A stretch of DNA of 64,000 nt from Bostrychus sinensis (taxonomy: Eukaryota > Chordata > Actinopteri > Gobiiformes > Eleotridae), in contig CM036248.1 in assembly GCA_020698575.1 (NCBI GenBank), positions 23,486,229-23,550,228 of the forward strand, read 5' to 3'. Shown piece by piece: positions 1-12,766 of the stretch. A program made the position numbers and the translations under genes. Every line of letters begins with the position of its first letter. Positions within the stretch are counted from its first letter, which is position 1. Under the pieces are notes generated by a model. That model was not told where the DNA came from and did not search any database. It worked only from the letters and a program-made list of their open reading frames with translations.

Positions 1-3000
1 CTGCTTCTGATCATAATGTGCAGCAGGTTCAAACAAATTTGATTTAAGGATAAGGACATTATGTCATCAGAAATCAGACTCTACAAGTAGCTGTGAGGCA
101 AAGAACTGTAGTCTCTGTTTATATTGTCAAGGACATGAGTCTCTACACCAGACAGATTGAGATAATCACATTTGTTTAGGTTATACCTTATAAAAGATCA
201 GTTGCTGATGGTAACAACAATTGTATGTATAGACTTGACATACTATAGGCTACAGAATATTAAAAATCCTGTTCCTTGTTTGACTCATTATTGTGTAACA
301 TCTAATAATTCTGCATTTTTTGAATATAAATCAAAGCTACAGACTTGTATATTAAAATCTGTATTTGCTCCTTTTGCTAGTTATTTTCTGGCTGTAGCAT
401 TGTGCTGATGCATGTGAACTCTGTCTCCAATAACCTTTGATAAAGTGATGCATACAAACAACTTCATTAGAATAACAGCACACGGCTATGGCCAAACCGG
501 ATCTGATTTTTGCCCTGGGATGCTAAAGGGCAGCTCGACAAAGGCATGCTAATATTAGATTATAAGAAATGTGTGGGACTTATCAGGTTGTCAGTGGTAG
601 CTTTAGTATACAGTTATGTGCTCTGTTTTGTTTTGTAATAAGATTGTGTTGTATATGCTAATGTGTTTGAAGTTATTTGTTGGTTGCAAACACTCTTGAA
701 GTAACCCTTGTTCACACTAGCATTTTGGAAACAAAGAGCACAGAGTACATTCTAATAAGACGAGGATTTATGTCATGCGGTCATCAAGGGTTCTGCTCTG
801 AGCTGGAGAAGAGAAACACTCAGAAAACACTAGAGTTGTCAAAATATATATATATATTTTAGACATCTCTTAGTAGTAGGGAAAAACACACACAATGTTT
901 TTCAAAATGATAATACATTGGGATAGCCTAATGAGACCTTAAACCCACATGTGACCTCAAATAAAGTACATGCCATTATTAAAACTGAGTGGAGAGAATG
1001 GAGAGGGATGGAGAGGTATGGAGGGCAGTGAATAATGGAAATGTTGGTGGGACATAATTAAGCAGTGGCACAGCTGAGGAGGAGTAAATGGACTCAGAAG
1101 GTTGATCGAGGGAATGAAGCACGTTTGTCTGCATGTACACAGCGCTACATTGATCAACTGAGAGACAGACAGAGCGCAAGGACAGACGAACAGACCAGAG
1201 CACAAACAAGAATAGTGGAGGACATGATAAAGAGATTGTGAATAGAAATTAGGCAGGGGCTGGTGAAAGAGGAGCAATGGATGACAGAGGGATAGAGGAA
1301 AGGGGCGAGAGGGGAAGAGTAAACCACAGAGTGAGCGAGGGAATTATGCTTGTCAACTCTCGTTAGAGTGACGTGGGCCACGCCTCACACAGGGATGGAC
1401 CAATAGACAAATGTTGGTAAAATTATGTGGAAAAGGTTGTATAGGTTGAGAAGGACAAGACAGTAGTTTCTTTGTTACCTTGGTTATCTTTTTTACTAGC
1501 AAAAAAACAAACAAACAAAACAAACAAATCTACTGCATTTCATTCATTCATTTTTTTATCAGTGTACAATTAAGTGAGTAACTAAACATAGATGCAGGTA
1601 TAGAGCTGACATTTCAAGTTACTCATTAATGTTCTACCCATTCACTGACAGCACAAACTTCAGAAAATCAGAAAATGGTACTGTTGCATGCAGTATGATT
1701 TTAACAAGGGTACAGTTCTAGTTATTACACAGAGCAACATCTGAACCAGTGACTTAAACTGTGGGACCTAATTTTATTCCTGATCATTTTATTGTGGCCC
1801 ACTTTTCACAGTCACCATTTCATTTAACGCAATATTTAGGCTTCTCATAAGCTGCTAAACATTTAATCTATATTCAACCACCCCCAGCCACTTTTTGGAC
1901 CCCAGTTGAGAACTAAACCCACAATCAGTAGTAACAAAATGACTGCTCAGCATGTGGTGTTCACATGGCTAATAAGGTAGACTTGGTTTACGTTTAGCCA
2001 TGATTATGTGTAATAAATCCACCCACTTTGAAGACTACTTTTACTTCTACTTGACTTGTATGTTATTTACTGTGACGCTTTTTCTAGAGTACAGATTTTG
2101 GCTTCACTACCAACTCCTGGAAATACGAATGACACTTTGCAGAAGTATGCTGATAAACCTCATGTAGAAAGATGCAGAAAGGAAACATAATGAACCAAGA
2201 GCAAAAACTCCAGTTAAAATCCAGTAAAAGGAAACAGAAACACATCAAATTAAATCATGTCTGAGTTCAATGCTAAGTTCTGAGTAAACACTCATTCTGT
2301 GTTATGTTTAGCATTAGCCTTTCTGAAGAGATGTGAGGCCCTGCTCCAAGTGCTGGGCTCATTTTACCACAGGCTTCTACTGTATGAATCCCCTTGTACT
2401 CTTAAGTGACATCTTTTGATTGCATGGCTCTAAGCGTAGCCTTATCTGCACTAAAGAAGACATCCAGTGTAAACAGACCTAAATCAAGCAGGGACAGCCA
2501 AAGACATTGCCACTGTTTGACTGATATTGTCCAGAGTGGTGGTGCCACAGTGAGAGCAGCAGCAGTCTTGGCACATTTTGAACATGGCACTGTCCTTATA
2601 GCTGCTGCGGTTGTTCGATTCTGGCCCAGGGACCACTGCCAGTCCCTGGGATGTTTCTGAAGCAACGCTCGGGTTGGTGGGTTATCTTATGCAGAAACCA
2701 GAGACTCACAAGAGGCATTCTATTGAGGCCTGCTTTTGAATAAGACTGTCATGGTCATAGTAATGCAAAACTAATGGAACTGGAAGTTGTTTACTGTTTT
2801 AAAGGGCATTAGCTTTTGGGCTTTGACTACAATAGAGGCATTATGCAAGTGAAAAATTGGGAAAAAAATGGCAGAATAGAGACTTTCACATGAGATCAAT
2901 TGGTGACATGTGGAAGATTTGAATGGTGGTAGCTGCAGTGGTTTGTACTTGATGTTATGTTGTTTGATGCATGTTTGTAAAGGGCTTCTTTTAGCTTCAT

Positions 3001-4807
3001 GTTGCTAAGAGTAGTGCTAATTAGCCATCATAGCCAGTTCTGTCAGTACAAGTTCTCATAGATTGTTTTTAGTTATAAAATGAGAAATACTAATGCAAAC
3101 GTGTTCATATTTATTTTTTTAAAAGCTTGAAAAACAGTGTGATGGGTCTCCTATGAACTAAGGTTAGCGTGTTTGAATCAAAGTGGCTGATGTAAATGAA
3201 CACAAGTCTAAGTTCCGCATTTAAATCTTTATATACAGAACAGTTAGTAATATTTTCCATTATGATGAAGATTTTGATCGCAAGATAACTGAAAAATAAA
3301 TTGTTGGATTTTAATTATATTTTCAGGAATGGTCAGAAATGTTATTTTTTGATGTGGATCTGGAACACTGTCTTATTCTTCATGGTTTCTTTAGAAGGAT
3401 GTATAGAGCATCTACCCCTGAACTGGAACATCCCCGGTTTGGGTCGAGGTTTTGACATCATATCCTTATGATTGCGAGATAGAGCCCATGGTTTGGTTCT
3501 TGTTACTTCTAGTTTTATGTCAAATGCTTTTTCTGACAAATAAGACATTCATATATTTTAATTCATCTGATATTTTTTCCATTATCTAAAGCAACAACAT
3601 ATTACCGAGGAATAATTTCAAGAATTTTGCAGTGGTTGAAAACTCTGTCTCTGCAGAAGTTGCAAAGGTGCACAGTCCATCATTGTGGCCTTAGTTGTTA
3701 TGATGAAATTATTGTAATTATGGAGGTGTCGCATTTGTGGGGGTCAGACTGAAAGACGTTTGTGCTCACTGTGTATTAACATGTCGCCCTTTACTAAATG
3801 CCACCACAATAACATTGCACCAGGACAAAAAGGGCCAATCTGCTGATGGACAGTACGTTAAGAGAGAGTGATTTAAAATGAAATGGATGAGTGAAAAAAC
3901 AGGACAAAATTATGTTTCAGCTATAGTAGCATATCAGTCTTTTTACAGTTAAGATTGAAAATGAGAATTTGATTGATTGCTTCATTAGTTAAATGTCCCC
4001 TAAAAATTTTTCTTTAGCTTATTTTAAACCAAATATGACAACAGATGATTTAGGATAACACAGCCTCCAACAATTTAAGTCATTTAAGTCATTTGCCATG
4101 CACTTACATGTATTTTTATTTCTAGGTTAAAATTACATTCCCTTAGCCCAACAAACCATCCTAATTATTTTTTAGTCTACTGTATACAGATAATTAATCT
4201 GAAAGCATTTGCATAGAACAACCAATCAGAATTCAGGGGACAGTGCCAACATACTGCTGAATAACTTGCTCATTTGAAAAGCATAAAACCAGGGTAACAA
4301 AGCATCATACAACCCATGGGAGGGGTTCCAGACCTACTTCACTTCACTAAGAAAGCAAATGGGTTCACCCATTCAATCCAATATGTCCTGTCACAGTCAC
4401 TTGTATCAGTTATATTTGTTAAAAATGAATGCCTCAGTGAATGACTGCCCAAGATGATACTGCCTTGTTTGAAAAAGCTGTTTGTGAAACAGTCTATGAA
4501 GGTACATAAAAGGTTTCAAATATTTAAAGGGGATTCAGTATTTGCACTGCTGAAATATTATACTCCCAAAGCAACAATACACCCGTTCCTAAAACCTACA
4601 TGACTAAGCTGTTTCTTTCTAAATACTTTTATTTGATGTGAGATTGTTTGGCCAGGTTTAAGGGAGCAGGAGGAGAGAAAACAGTGACGCAGGCCGGCGT
4701 TCAGCAGCTGCCGTCTCAGCAATGACTAACTGAGGTTACCACAGCAATATGGGACTGGGATCTCTGTCTGCACAACATCACTTTAATCAAATTGGGCTGC
4801 AAATATG

Positions 4808-4842
<35 letters not shown>

Positions 4843-7227
4843 TAACATATATGCACTCATGAACATACAAATACATAATAATGGCTTGTATATACTACAG
4901 TAGGGCTGCACAATATACCATAAAACATGCAGTCATATCATGTCATAACTATATTCAATATTGCAATATTGGATACCTTTAATAAGACCATGCACTTAGT
5001 AAAAAATTCAGTTTAATTTCAGTTATTAAAGAAGCACAAGGCTCTGAAATCATTTGGTAAAACTGGGGCTAAATCAAAACTTGCTTAAGACTAAAATACT
5101 GTCGGTCCTAACATAATTTGATGTAAGGCTCCAGACAGTACACTTTGCCAGTGTACATTTCTGTCTATACAGTTATAGGACTCTAACATTACTGCTTTCA
5201 AATCGAAATGTGTTTTTTTGTTTGTTTGTTTTGTTTGTTTTTGTTTGTTTTTTTCAAGTTTGAGATAACCTGTAATTACCTCTAGGCCTGTTGTTGATTC
5301 ATTTACGTTTACCAAAAAATTTTTTTTTGGCTGCAGAAAGTTCTTTACAGGGGTGATTATTTGTCTATCCCTACTGTATTTGGTTTAAAATTTTATGTTA
5401 CTTGATGTTAAGAAATGTAACTCTCGCCTACATAAATCATATAATCATTCTTTCTAAACTGAGAAATACTAGGGAGCTATCATGTACAGAATGCAGAATT
5501 CAGTGAACGGCCCTTGAATATCTAGTATCTAAATGGTAATCTAGTGCCACCCAGAGTAGCCTCAGTGAAGTTCAAGCTTTTGTGCCACATTTTTCTAAAT
5601 ACTAAATTAGTAAATAAGAAAATTAAAAAAAAAACATTATCGTTATGAAATGGGAAGAATTTTTAAAAAATGACACATTGAAGACTCCAGTAAAACATCA
5701 TTATTCTGTTTCCTCAGGCCTGTTTGAGAACCTGATTAAATTACATGGCCCCTAATGAGTACCATGAATGTGTCTGTGTTAGGTCTATAGTGAAACCACC
5801 AGCTAAAGCCTCAGTGAGATTGATGTTCACTGAGATATGTTTCTAGTCTGCAGCAAGTATTTTATCTTATTCAATCAACCCAAGCTTTAGATTAGTAGCT
5901 GGATTACACAAAGTCCTCAACTATCTGATTTTCTGTGGTACTGTGCAAAAAACAGTGTGTTTGATGAGTACTACTGCTTTTCTGATTTTAGCATTTTTTA
6001 CAACACTTAGAGAGTTGCTTGCTTCGAAAACCAGTAAAACACCTATAGTTTTATATGTGCAAATAAACTTTACTGCTGCCAGCTGAAAGGAATTAGCCCA
6101 ACTTTTTTTCAGATTTGCCAATTCTTTAGGGTCTTTAAGTGAGTTTTTGATCTTGACCATTTTAATCATTACTGCAATCTTTGTCTGCATCTCTTTAATC
6201 ACAATTATCTTTTTCCCTTCCTCTCCTTTAATGTTATAAAATCACTTCGGGTGTTTTTTTTCTTTTCTTGTTTGGTTGGTCAGCACTTTGTATGGAAGCG
6301 ACACTCGCCCGCCTCCTAGGACTCACAACACCGCTCCATTGGCTGTTAATGTTACATCGCCGTAATTTGAACACTCTATAAACATCTGTCAATCAAAATA
6401 TGACTGGAGGCTCTTTGGCTATAGTTATCCAGCAAGCGGCAGTAGACAAAGGGATGTATTGTCTAAATGTTTCGCTGTGGGAGAGAGCTGTGTGTGGAGC
6501 GGACCACCAACGGAAACAACTTTTGTGTTTTCTGATCTTTCTGCTTGTTTTGTTCAAGTTTTTTTTTTCTTTTGGACGAAATTAGAACTTGGGTGAGCGG
6601 CGGCACAGTTAGTGCTACGCCACCTACCTCTCACAGCCCCCTCCTCAGTTTTCTGTCTTCAAACTGTGCCAAACCACTGTCTCTATAGCTGTCTGTCTCC
6701 CCTCCAGCGAAAACCACTTAGCAGGGAATCTCAGAGCCACACACTCACGCTCTCTCTTCTCAGGGTCAGGCAGGGTGCAAAAGGTCACCATCCGGCTTTG
6801 CCAGACAACCTATTACAACAACACTTCTTCCTAACTGTAAATTGTGTCATCTGTGGCTCGCACTAAGGGTCACATGACACTAGGCCTTAAACCTATGTCA
6901 AGGAACAAGGATGTAGGTCAAGAACACATCAGAAAATTTTCTTCAATGGGACTGTGGTCTGTTTTGTATCTGAGAATAACATTTCAACTCCCTAATTTCT
7001 TCTTCCTTTAGTTTGGTCCATTTGCAAACAAAACAAAACATAGAAGAAAAAGTCTGACTTGAAAATGTTTAGCGTCTGTTTAGCGTCTGGCACTTACAGT
7101 TTGGCCTTTTGTTTTTTGTTTTTTTCTCTTAATTCTCTTGTCTGGTGTAGAAATTTGGCAGTAATTTGTCATAATAGGAACCATATTTCAAACCTCTTTC
7201 TGCATTTGTTTGTGTGCTCCGTCACAG
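1..7227. other. Intronic/upstream sequence of the slit1-like gene, no exon recognised
   Basis: No coding exon is recognised here. The first visible slit exon starts at 7228 in mid-domain, so this stretch is most simply a large intron of that gene. It is AT-rich, with short repeats: a TA/CA run near 4804-4842, T-rich runs near 5215-5255, and a hAT-MITE-like 'gggctgcacaatat' motif near 4905. The small open frames are not conserved-looking and lack splice context. A GC-richer patch at 4680-4740 and a CCAAT/TATA-like pair at 6338-6382 are the only places that look non-random, and neither is proven functional. Confidence 0.5.
4804..4842. repeat. (TA)n(CA)n microsatellite
   Basis: This is an alternating purine-pyrimidine tract, TA repeats followed by about twelve CA repeats. 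It is a simple sequence repeat inside the presumed slit1 intron. Confidence 0.9.
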
Positions 7228-9280
7228 TGTGGAGTCGGTGAATGACGGCCTCTTCCACACAGTCGAGCTGCTTCATAAAGAACCGCTCCCTAAGCCTGGT
7301 GGTGGACAATGGTGCCCCCAAGAGCATGGGCAAACTGCCACGGCAACCATCGGTGGACCACAGCACTCAGCTCTACATTGGAGGTAGGCAAATGAACATT
7401 TAAGGGTAACTGTACAGCATTTAAAATTCCCCTTGAGCCTCAGCTCACTGTCTCCTTGCTCCTTCCAGGTGTGCCGTCCCAGGTGGTGGCCTCTGGTCTG
7501 GATCGCTCCCCTCAGACTTTTAATGGCTGCATTCATAATGTCCGGATCAACGGGGAGCTTCAAGACCTGAGTTACTGGACCACAGGCAGAGGACGAGGGG
7601 TCGAAAGTAAAGTAAGTACTGCATACATGTTAATAATTATTATTATTTTAGTGGTTTTCTAGACAATATCACTTTACAGTTAGATGCATTATTTATTTAC
7701 TGCTCAGTGGTGGTGCACTACCTCTGTAACCACAGTTGCCATTCTGTAACTATGGCCTCTCTGACCACCACTAAACACACACTTACACAAACACATTTAT
7801 ACAGGCAAGGTGGGTAAAGTGTCTTGCCCAAGGACACAAAGATAGTAAGTATAAACTGGAGATCGCACGATTCGACCTTCCAGCCATAGGATGACTGCCA
7901 CACCTCCTGAGCCATTGTCGCCACACTGTTAAAAACTGTAATGGCATAGCCATAACTTTACTAAACAAGATTTCTCAGCAATTTCTTTTAAGTAGGATAA
8001 ACTGTAAATGTTTATTCTACATCTGTTGGGACAAATTGAATCCACTGAAACAGATCAATTCTTAGTATTGAACAGACAAAGAATTAGAAAGTCTGGCCAG
8101 GCAACAAGTACTTGCATCTCTTTGAAAAAGGGATAGATAATAAAAATACACACAAATACTTGCTTACAAAGAATATTACTTTTACAAAATGAAAAAAGCA
8201 GAACATATCATAATGATGATAAAACACATCTCTCAATCAAAGTCAAAATGGCTATCTGATACACTTCATTTATTATCCTCTTTTTTTGTTTGTTTTTTAG
8301 GCTGATGGTATTCTTCCAGGCTGCCATTCCTGTAGTGTGTGTGCCCAGGGTGCATGCAGAGAAGGGGGAGAGACAGGAGTGACATGTGACTGTCCCCCAG
8401 GACGCACTGGGCCATTATGTGATCAAATGACAACTCCAAGCGTCTGTCAGAATAACAGGTATTTATTATTTATTATTATTTATTATTAGTATTTTTTATT
8501 TATTGACAGGTAACAGAACTAAAGTCATAAACAAACACTGTCAAGCTTAGTAACTTTTATTTTTTGGGTTCCTTTACAGATGTGGTCATGGCGTGTGTGT
8601 GCCAAAGGGACAGTCATACAGCTGTCAGTGCAGTGAAGGCTACCAAGGACAGTACTGTGATCGGCGACAGGAGCCTCCAGCCTGCAGGGGGCGCCGCTGT
8701 GGGAATGGGGAGTGTCACATAACTGAGACAGGAGAGCCGATGTGCCAGTGTCAGCCAGGCTACACAGGACCTACCTGCGACACAGGTTGGGTATTTATTT
8801 ATTTATTTATTTATTTTATTTTATTTCATAAACTTAAATCATGACATCATATACCTACATAATAATACTTAATCAAGGCTTATTATTTTTTCTTTGTACC
8901 TTAAAAAATAATAAATCCTAAAAAAAAAAATTAAAAAAAAGATCTGTCTGTATTAAATAGATTGGATATAGGTCAGGTTATTAGTTCACTTAAAAAAAAG
9001 AACTTGTGTGTCCTCTCTTCTCCCAGAGTTGACCTGTCAGGGGGAGATGGTGAGGGAGCAGCTGAAGCGACACCAGCCCTTGAGAACATGCACATCCACC
9101 AGTAAGATCCCCCGTATGGACTGTCCCAGATCCTGCCAGGCCACAGCGCCCCCAGGTGTTTGCTGTGGTGTCAGCAAGAGCAGGAAGCGGAAGGTGGTTT
9201 TCCGTTGCACTGATGGTGCCTCGTACTCAGAGGAGATGGAGACGGCCCTGGAGTGTGGCTGCTCTAAGTGCCCATTGTAA
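7228..9280 (+). CDS. slit1: SLIT family axon-guidance ligand, C-terminal five exons (slit1-like)
   Basis: SLIT proteins are secreted ligands of ROBO receptors in axon guidance. Five exons are visible with GT-AG junctions: 7228-7383, 7469-7611, 8301-8458, 8580-8785 and 9027-9280, ending in TAA. They encode the second half of the laminin-G domain (VESVNDGLFHTVEL; FNGCIHNVRINGELQD), a Cys-rich EGF stretch (GCHSCSVC), two further EGF repeats (RCGHGVCV; CGNGECHI) and the C-terminal cystine knot ending in LECGCSKCPL. From family knowledge, the SCxVCxxGxCR segment and the LECGC ending fit SLIT1 better than SLIT2 or SLIT3. N-terminal LRR exons lie outside the window. In the first exon the frame breaks: VELLH is read in one frame and KNRSLSLVVDNGAPKS in the next, consistent with one extra A in the AAA at 7277-7279. 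All later exons are in phase with the second frame. Confidence 0.9.
7695..7925 (-). mobile_element. tRNA-derived SINE remnant in slit1 intron
   Basis: Read on the minus strand, the segment has a box A-like TGGCTCAGGAGG and, downstream, a degenerate box B-like GGTCGAATCG. It also has the 'cttgcccaaggacac' block common in fish SINE bodies and LINE tails. It sits in the intron between slit1 exons 7469-7611 and 8301-8458. The family name is not assigned. Confidence 0.55.
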
Positions 9281-9645
9281 CAGCACCGTTTGTTTCTACA
9301 CTCACCGCTGCCATTTTGTGAATTTTCCTTTTGATTTCTCCACACTGATGAACACCACTGCCGTTATGTGATATGTCTCCTCCATGTTCACGTTGACCAA
9401 TGCCAAATTGCTGCAGAGAGAAACCACAACAAAACAATGGGACGTGTATCTGTGTGATTTTTGACAGAGGACATATATTGTAAAATATGAGAAAACATAG
9501 AACTTATTTTTATTATGGATTTTCTTTTCTAAAAGACAATAAAAGGACTGAGTTGTTATTTTAATATGTTGAATATGTAATGTGTTACATAGTATGAAAA
9601 GTTATTTTGTATCTTGTAAGAATAAAAGTATACAGCAAAATAGAT
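9281..9645 (+). other. slit1-like 3' UTR with two polyadenylation signals
   Basis: This is AT-rich sequence immediately after the slit1 stop codon. AATAAA hexamers occur at 9538-9543 and 9621-9626, either of which could end the transcript. The exact cleavage site is inferred. Confidence 0.65.
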
Positions 9646-11413
9646 TAACATTCCTTAAAAGTATATAAATTTATATGTATGTAAAAATCTTTCTAAGTAC
9701 CTAATCCAATGAATTTTGTATTTGCATGGTATTAATGTGAGTGCTAACTGGTGGGACACTGTGGACTCTGAGAGAGCTGTTTTTTTTCAAAATGGCTGCC
9801 AAGTTGAACTTCCTCTGTTTCACAAAAAGGAAAAGATGCCACTCCATCATTTCCTTCATGCTTTGGAGACAAAAGGGAGCCGTTTGTGCCTCACTAACCT
9901 GCTTCAGTTCAACAGATATCATCTTTACTGGTTCCCTGGAAAAAACATGAGAGACTCTTTACATAGAGACGAGTAGAAGGCCTTCAGTTTGTCAGTGCAC
10001 ACCACATAAGTCTGACCCTGACGTGTTTGCAATTCACTCAACAGCTTTACAGCATTAGAGTAAACCTAACATCACACTGTGTACAAGTCTATGAAACCCA
10101 CTTTACAAAAACAATATTGTTTTGAGAAATGTATTAAACCAAAGCTAACATAAAATTACATGTGCCTAATGGGGTCAATCTATTCAATGTAAGGTGCCTT
10201 GTGAAAATGACATGTATATTGATATTACAAGTCAGTTTAGTCATTTTGTCCATAAATGCCTTACCCACACTGCTTTCGCCTCAATCTATGTGTGATGTGT
10301 CACTGTCTTCAGTGAAGTTGAATGTGAAAAGGAGGTGTTAACAAAATTTCCTATTCTTCTTGACCTTTGGTTTTAAGGTACAGATATTTGCATTAAGCTC
10401 ATGGAAATATTAAAATGAGTTTACATATTGTCTTATATTTAATATTAAATCACATTAATACTACCACTGAGGAGTGGTGGTACTACATACATAGAACCTC
10501 TGCACCAGCATTAGGACAGTTTGTACTCCTGAAATGCAGTTTGAAGCTGGAGAGTATAGAGTATATAAAAATAACACTATTAAACAGACAATAACACACT
10601 TACTACTGTACTTTATGCATTGTTTCTTTGTTTACAACATTTTCATAATATTAAAATAAGTATGCCTGACCTACCCACACATTGGTATTATCCTCCAGCT
10701 TTCATGTGTTTATGCCCAGTTATCCATTCAGTCCACACTTTCAGATCCAGGTTACTCAGAATCAGAATACACCAGATTGTAATTTTGGGTTCAATCAAAT
10801 GGCATTTTAAGTTGGTTTCAAAACATCATTTGTGTGATGTGAGTGATAAAGGATACTTATGTTGAATGTTGAAATTAAACCATTGACACTAAACCTGCAT
10901 CTGGCCATTTTTATCTGTTTTGTTGTTGTTGTTATTTTTTGTATGTTTGTTTTGGAGTACAGATTTAATGGTAAAGTATTGTTCTTGGACTTTATAAATA
11001 AATAAATAAATAAATAAAAAAGGTTCTATGGAACCTGACATGTGGGTGACTAAAGTCAACTTTAACCCACATGCAGATGACTAAACTTTCTTTCTTATTC
11101 TGACTAGACCTCATGAGTCAGAATCAGGAAGAAGTTGGAGGAGCTGCAGTTTTCTATTTAATGGTCTAAAGATTTTATTCAAAAACAAATGCACCATTTC
11201 TAGCCTCAGGCAGGATGTTAGGCATTAAAAAACCAACCATACATGTAATGATTCAATAGTTCAGCACTAATTACAGTAGGTTCTGCAGCTAGTGATGCTA
11301 ACAGTTGGTACGAATGGCATTCAGAAAATTTGCAGAATTACTGTAAGTTATTTGGACATGGTTTTATTTACAATATTGTTGAATAATAATCTATGTGTTA
11401 TAAGATGGACATA
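9646..11413. other. Intergenic spacer with an (AAAT)n microsatellite
   Basis: No gene is recognised. The spacer is AT-rich, with a run of AAAT units at about 10992-11020. Short open frames here lack homology features. It separates the slit1 3' end from the Tc1-like element at 11414. Confidence 0.5.
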
Positions 11414-11517
11414 CAGTTGGGTCCATAAGTAGTTGGACACTGAAACAAGTTTTGTTATTTTAGATGTTAACCAAAACATGTTCAAGATACGGTTATATAA
11501 ATAATAAGTGCAGACTC

Positions 11518-12480
11518 TCATGTAGCAGCCTTTTTCACAGGCTCAAAAGTAATTGGACAGACCATGAATAAAATGTTCATTTTTTTATACTTTGGTGAAA
11601 ATACTTTGCAGGCAATGACTGCCTGATGTCTGGGGCCCATGGACATCATCAAACACTGGGTTTCCAATTTTATGCTGCTTTGCCAGGCCTTTACTGCAGC
11701 TGTCTTCAGTTGTTGCTTGCTTGTGGGTCTTTCTGTTTTAAGTTTAGTTTTAAACAAGTGAAATTAATGCTCGATTGAGCTGAGATCTGGTGACTGACTC
11801 GGCCATTGCAGGATAATTAATTTACGTATTTGCCTTAAAAAAAAAAACTCCTGGGCTGCTTTTGCAGTATGTTTTAGGTCACTGTCCATCTGTGCTGTGA
11901 AGCGCCGTGCATGAACTTTGTGGCATTCAGCTGAATCTGAGCAGAAATTATATCCCTATACACTTCAGACTTCATCTGGATGCTTCTGTCTCTGTCTCAT
12001 CATCAGTAAACACCAGTGACCCAGTGCCATTGGACGTTCTGCAGCTCATGCATCAAACTGCTCCACCATGTTTTACAGAAGATGTGCTGCGTTTTGGATC
12101 ATGAGCCGTTCCAAGCCTTCTCCAGACATTTTTCTGCCCATCATTGTGGTACAGGTTGATGTGAGGTTTAATCAGAAATGAGTATAAAATTAATTTATTG
12201 GCTCCAGTCCCTGAGCCCATTTGTAGGCCTCAAAAGTGAGGGTTAGATATGGCTGTTACTGTCCTGGTGGACTGGACTTTCTCTCTTACCTGAAATGCTG
12301 CAGACACTTTGTCTGACCAGGCTGCATGTGTTTTGTTACTTGTGACTCCTGTAGGGGATGCTCTAATAGTATGGTTCTTGAGGCCAGGACTGTCTGGTCT
12401 GAGCAGGATCAGAGCAGGATCTAGGTGACTTCACACATGTTCCTGGCTTAGTTCAAACGCTGTCAGGACTTTTGTTTTTA
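11518..12480 (-). pseudogene. Tc1-like transposase pseudogene
   Basis: Read on the minus strand in several frames, Tc1 transposase landmarks appear in order. These are HNDGQKNVWRRLGTAHDPKR, then SSVKHGGA, then GTGSLVFTDDETE, then LQWPSQSPDLSSIEH (the region of the third catalytic acidic residue), then FKTKLKTERPTSKQQLK at the C terminus (near 11690-11757). Several stops and frameshifts separate these blocks, so the gene is dead. The family normally encodes a protein of about 340 residues that cuts at TA dinucleotides. Confidence 0.8.
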
Positions 12481-12766
12481 GTGAATCTTATAAATATTTT
12501 ACTTTAAAGAAGAGTTTTCTGTCTCAGACAGAGCCCAGAGTGAGACCTGTATTGTGACCACAGGATCCTCTCTGCTGTGTGTGGACAGTGTGGTCCTGAG
12601 GGCCTCAGTAAACCTGGACAAATTTAAAAATGACACACAGTGAGCTATAATGTGTGGTATATCCAATATAGATCTTTTGTAAAAGAAAAACAAACTAACA
12701 CTTCAAGTGAGAAAAACATATACACATATACACATTTTTCACTGGGGTCATTAATGACCCCGATAT

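Noticed and set aside
2402..2665. Overlapping frames of about 85 codons on both strands
   Set aside because: No motif, splice site or promoter; mirror-image open frames are expected by chance in this less AT-rich patch.
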